17,191 nt of DNA, from positions 1 through 17,191 of the forward strand of contig CAZXQI010000082.1 in NCBI GenBank assembly GCA_964643005.1, written 5' to 3'. Below, one piece after another: positions 14,927 to 17,191 of this stretch. The notes under the pieces are model-generated. The model was not told the origin of the DNA. It made no database searches and saw only the letters and a list, made by a program, of their open reading frames with translations. The position numbers were made by a program, and so were the translations under genes. Position 1 is the stretch's first letter, and every line of letters begins with the position of its first letter. Source of the stretch: UBA6168 sp964643005 (lineage in GTDB: Bacteria > Bacteroidota > Bacteroidia > Chitinophagales > Saprospiraceae).

Positions 14927-17146
14927 TTACTCCTCCGCCAACTTTTTCAATTCATTCAGTTTCAGGAGGCTCTCCACTGGAGTCAGGGAATTGATGTCTA
15001 AGTTGAGCAGGATTTCCTTGATGCGGCCAACATTCGGGTCGAAGGTTTCAAATATGCTCAACTGGTAGGTGGGAGCGCTAAGGCTGCCGGTGTCGGGTTT
15101 CCTAAGCTTTGGCCCCTTCTTTTCCTGTTGCGCTTCCGGCGTTTCGATGTGCTTTTCCTCTAACTGTGCGAGGATTTCATCCGCCCGCTCGACGATGCTG
15201 CGGGGCATGCCGGCCATGCGCGCCACGTGGATGCCGAAGCTGTGCTGACTGCCGCCAGGCACGAGCTTTCGCATGAAAATCACTTTGTGACTGACCTCCT
15301 TTACGGCCACGTTGAAGTTTTTAATGCGGGGGAATTTGGCAGCCAGTTCGTTCAGTTCGTGGTAGTGCGTGGCGAAAAGGGTTTTGGGTCGCAGGTCGCC
15401 GAAGTTGTGCAGAAACTCGGCGATGCTCCAGGCAATCGAAATGCCGTCGTAGGTGCTAGTTCCCCTTCCGATTTCATCCAATAGAATCAGGCTGCGGTGG
15501 GAGATGTTATTAATGATGCTGGCCGTTTCGTTCATCTCCACCATGAAGGTGCTCTCGCCGCCGGAGAGATTATCCGATGCGCCTACGCGGGTGAATATTT
15601 TGTCAATCAGTCCGAGGCGGGCGCTCTGAGCCGGAATGAAACTGCCCATCTGCGCCATGAGAGAGATGAGCGCCGTCTGCCGCAGGATCGCCGATTTTCC
15701 GGACATATTCGGGCCGGTGATGACGATGATTTGCTGTTCGTCGGTATCTAAGAAAACGTCGTTGGGCACGTAGCTCTCGCCAAAGGGCAGGTGTTGCTCT
15801 ATCACCGGATGCCGGCCATTGCGAATATCAATGACCAAACTGTCGTCGAGGAGGGGGCGCGTGTAGTTGTTCTTTTCCGCCACCCTCGCGAAGGACAACA
15901 GGCAGTCGAGCCGAGCCACGATGGCGGCGTTGTGCTGTACAGGCTGTATGTAATCGGCGATGGACAGCACGAGTTCCTGATAAAGCTTGTCCTCCAATTC
16001 CAAGATGCGTTCCTCAGCGCCGAGGATTTTGGATTCTAATTTTTTCAGGTCGTCGGTGATATAGCGTTCGCAGTTGGTCAGGGTTTGTTTGCGCACCCAG
16101 TTTTCGGGGACGAGGCCTTTGTCCTTGTGTTTGTTGGTGACTTCTAAGTAATAGCCAAAGACGTTGTTGAAGCCGATTTTCAGGTTGTCGATGCCGGTGC
16201 GCTGCGCCTCCTCCCGCTGGATGTCGAGCAGCAGTTCCTGCGCATTTTTAATGGTATTGCGCAGGTCGTCCAATTCATCGTGGAAGCCCGAAGCGATGAC
16301 CCCGCCCTTGCTGACCAGGGCGGGCGGCTCCTCGACAATCTGGCGTTTGATTTCAGTCTGTAGCGCTTTGCAGGGATTCAGGCCGTCCGCCAATTTGCCC
16401 AAATAGGAATGGTCAGAAGCTGCCAGCCGGGTCTTCAAGGGTTCGATGGCTTCTAATGCCCGGCGCAGTTGCACCACCTCCCGCGGCTGGATTTTTCCCA
16501 GAGGCACTCTGGAAATGAGCCGTTCGATGTCGCCCATCTGGCGGATGTAGCTTTCCACTTCATTGGACAGCACGCTGTCCTGTAGAAAAAAGGAGACGAC
16601 ATCCTGGCGGTTTTCAATTTCCGGCAGGGAGGTCAGCGGAAGCACTACCCATTTTTTCAACAACCTGCCTCCCATCGGGGAGACGGTCTGGTCGAGGACG
16701 CCAATCAGCGGCGCACCGTTTTCGTGCGGACTGTGGATAAGCTCTAAATTTTGAATGGTAAAGCGGTCGAGCCAGACATACTTATCCTGCTGGATGCGGC
16801 TGATGCTGGAGATGTGCCCCAGGTTTTTATTTTCCGTAACGGCTAAGTATTGCAAAGCCGCTCCGGCGGCTACCTGCGCCAGTTCGAGATGCTCAATGCC
16901 GAAGCCTTTGAGAGAGGCGACTTCAAAATGGCCGGTGAGTTTTTCTTTGGAAAAATCTGGCGTAAAGACCCAGTCGTCGAGTTTGTAGGTGTAAAAATGG
17001 TCGCCAAATTCGCTGAGGAAGCGCTTTTCGGAGCCCTTCGCAAAGACCACTTCGGAAGGATAAAAGCTCTGTAGCAATTTATCAATGTAGGCAGTCTCGC
17101 CCTCCGATACTAAAAATTCACCGGTAGAAATATCTAAGAAAGCCAC
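14927..17146 (-). CDS. mutS: DNA mismatch repair protein MutS (N-terminal domain missing from this frame)
   Basis: MutS recognises mismatches and small loops and recruits MutL. The 739 residues read here begin inside domain I/II (AFLDISTGEF) and contain the connector, lever and clamp, including the GFNNVFGYYLEVTNKH region (325-340). The complete ATPase follows: Walker A GPNMSGKS (478-485), the LSGGESTFMVEMNE signature (527-540), Walker B LILLDEIGRG (553-562) and ATHYHELNEL (592-601). A C-terminal tail ends NELKKLAEE. A normal MutS is about 860-880 residues, with a mismatch-contacting N-terminal domain carrying the Phe-x-Glu motif. The GTG at 17146 is only the first possible start after an in-frame TGA at 17165-17167 and is unlikely to be the real one. 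If the stop is real, the product would lack mismatch recognition. The 3' end is intact (TAA). Confidence 0.9.
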   Translation of the reverse strand: MAFLDISTGEFLVSEGETAYIDKLLQSFYPSEVVFAKGSEKRFLSEFGDHFYTYKLDDWVFTPDFSKEKLTGHFEVASLKGFGIEHLELAQVAAGAALQYLAVTENKNLGHISSISRIQQDKYVWLDRFTIQNLELIHSPHENGAPLIGVLDQTVSPMGGRLLKKWVVLPLTSLPEIENRQDVVSFFLQDSVLSNEVESYIRQMGDIERLISRVPLGKIQPREVVQLRRALEAIEPLKTRLAASDHSYLGKLADGLNPCKALQTEIKRQIVEEPPALVSKGGVIASGFHDELDDLRNTIKNAQELLLDIQREEAQRTGIDNLKIGFNNVFGYYLEVTNKHKDKGLVPENWVRKQTLTNCERYITDDLKKLESKILGAEERILELEDKLYQELVLSIADYIQPVQHNAAIVARLDCLLSFARVAEKNNYTRPLLDDSLVIDIRNGRHPVIEQHLPFGESYVPNDVFLDTDEQQIIVITGPNMSGKSAILRQTALISLMAQMGSFIPAQSARLGLIDKIFTRVGASDNLSGGESTFMVEMNETASIINNISHRSLILLDEIGRGTSTYDGISIAWSIAEFLHNFGDLRPKTLFATHYHELNELAAKFPRIKNFNVAVKEVSHKVIFMRKLVPGGSQHSFGIHVARMAGMPRSIVERADEILAQLEEKHIETPEAQQEKKGPKLRKPDTGSLSAPTYQLSIFETFDPNVGRIKEILLNLDINSLTPVESLLKLNELKKLAEE

Positions 17147-17191
17147 GCCTGCCTGTTCTTTTTTTCAAAAAATAATGGCGGGTAAGAATTT
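17147..17191 (-). pseudogene. mutS: Upstream mutS coding sequence interrupted by in-frame TGA
   Basis: Reading the mutS frame upstream gives KFLPAIIF, then TGA (17165-17167), then KKEQAGVAFLD. Both sides match the usual family pattern (xFLxAIxF-x-KKxxxGVAFLDISTGEF), so the frame is the same and a stop replaces one residue. The stop sits between six T and seven A on the minus strand. One T fewer and one A more would read IIFEKKEQ. Other genes here end in TGA, so the codon is not recoded. A sequence error or a true nonsense mutation are both possible. Confidence 0.6.

Noticed and set aside
17165..17167. Recoding of TGA as a sense codon in mutS
   Set aside because: prmA, the oxidoreductase gene and the receptor gene all end in TGA, so the codon works as a stop here; there is no selenocysteine context.

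Overview
The window looks like chromosomal core DNA of a Bacteroidota bacterium, probably of the Saprospiria (Lewinella/Haliscomenobacter-like) group; the phylum call is solid, the group is a guess. Signs are: promoter -7 elements of the phylum type TAnnTTTG, no clear Shine-Dalgarno sites, a lipoprotein with acidic residues just after its lipid-anchored cysteine, and a TonB receptor paired with a DUF5074-type surface lipoprotein. Nearly everything is transcribed leftward (- strand); only murB runs rightward. No tRNA, rRNA, CRISPR array, transposase or phage gene is visible.

Left part (1-6530): the N-terminal half of a DEDDh 3'-5' exonuclease; a very large secreted protein of unknown function (1515 aa); prmA (ribosomal protein L11 methyltransferase); and a small coiled-coil protein. 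These may form one leftward transcription unit, starting at a good -7 element at 6551-6558. Middle (6531-8905): a palindrome-rich divergent spacer, murB (peptidoglycan precursor synthesis) on the + strand, and a convergent FAD-dependent oxidoreductase only 8 bp from the end of murB.

Right part (8978-14658): a vitamin B12 locus. In transcription order it holds a BtuB-like TonB-dependent receptor, a cobalamin riboswitch with its own probable promoter, a BtuG-like beta-propeller surface lipoprotein, and the B12-dependent enzyme methylmalonyl-CoA mutase. Receptor and lipoprotein would capture and import corrinoid across the outer membrane, and the mutase would use it. The riboswitch lies between btuB and the lipoprotein gene, so it is placed to control the lipoprotein, and perhaps the mutase, rather than the receptor. 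A hairpin that would compete with riboswitch stem P1 can be drawn just downstream.

Right edge (14927-17191): mutS, the mismatch-repair ATPase, with all ATPase motifs intact. An in-frame TGA at 17165-17167 cuts it off from its N-terminal mismatch-recognition domain. The stop sits between two homopolymer runs, so it may be a sequence error.

The most interesting features are the B12 locus with its internal riboswitch, the broken mutS frame, the uncharacterised 1515-aa secreted protein, and several strong palindromes between genes.
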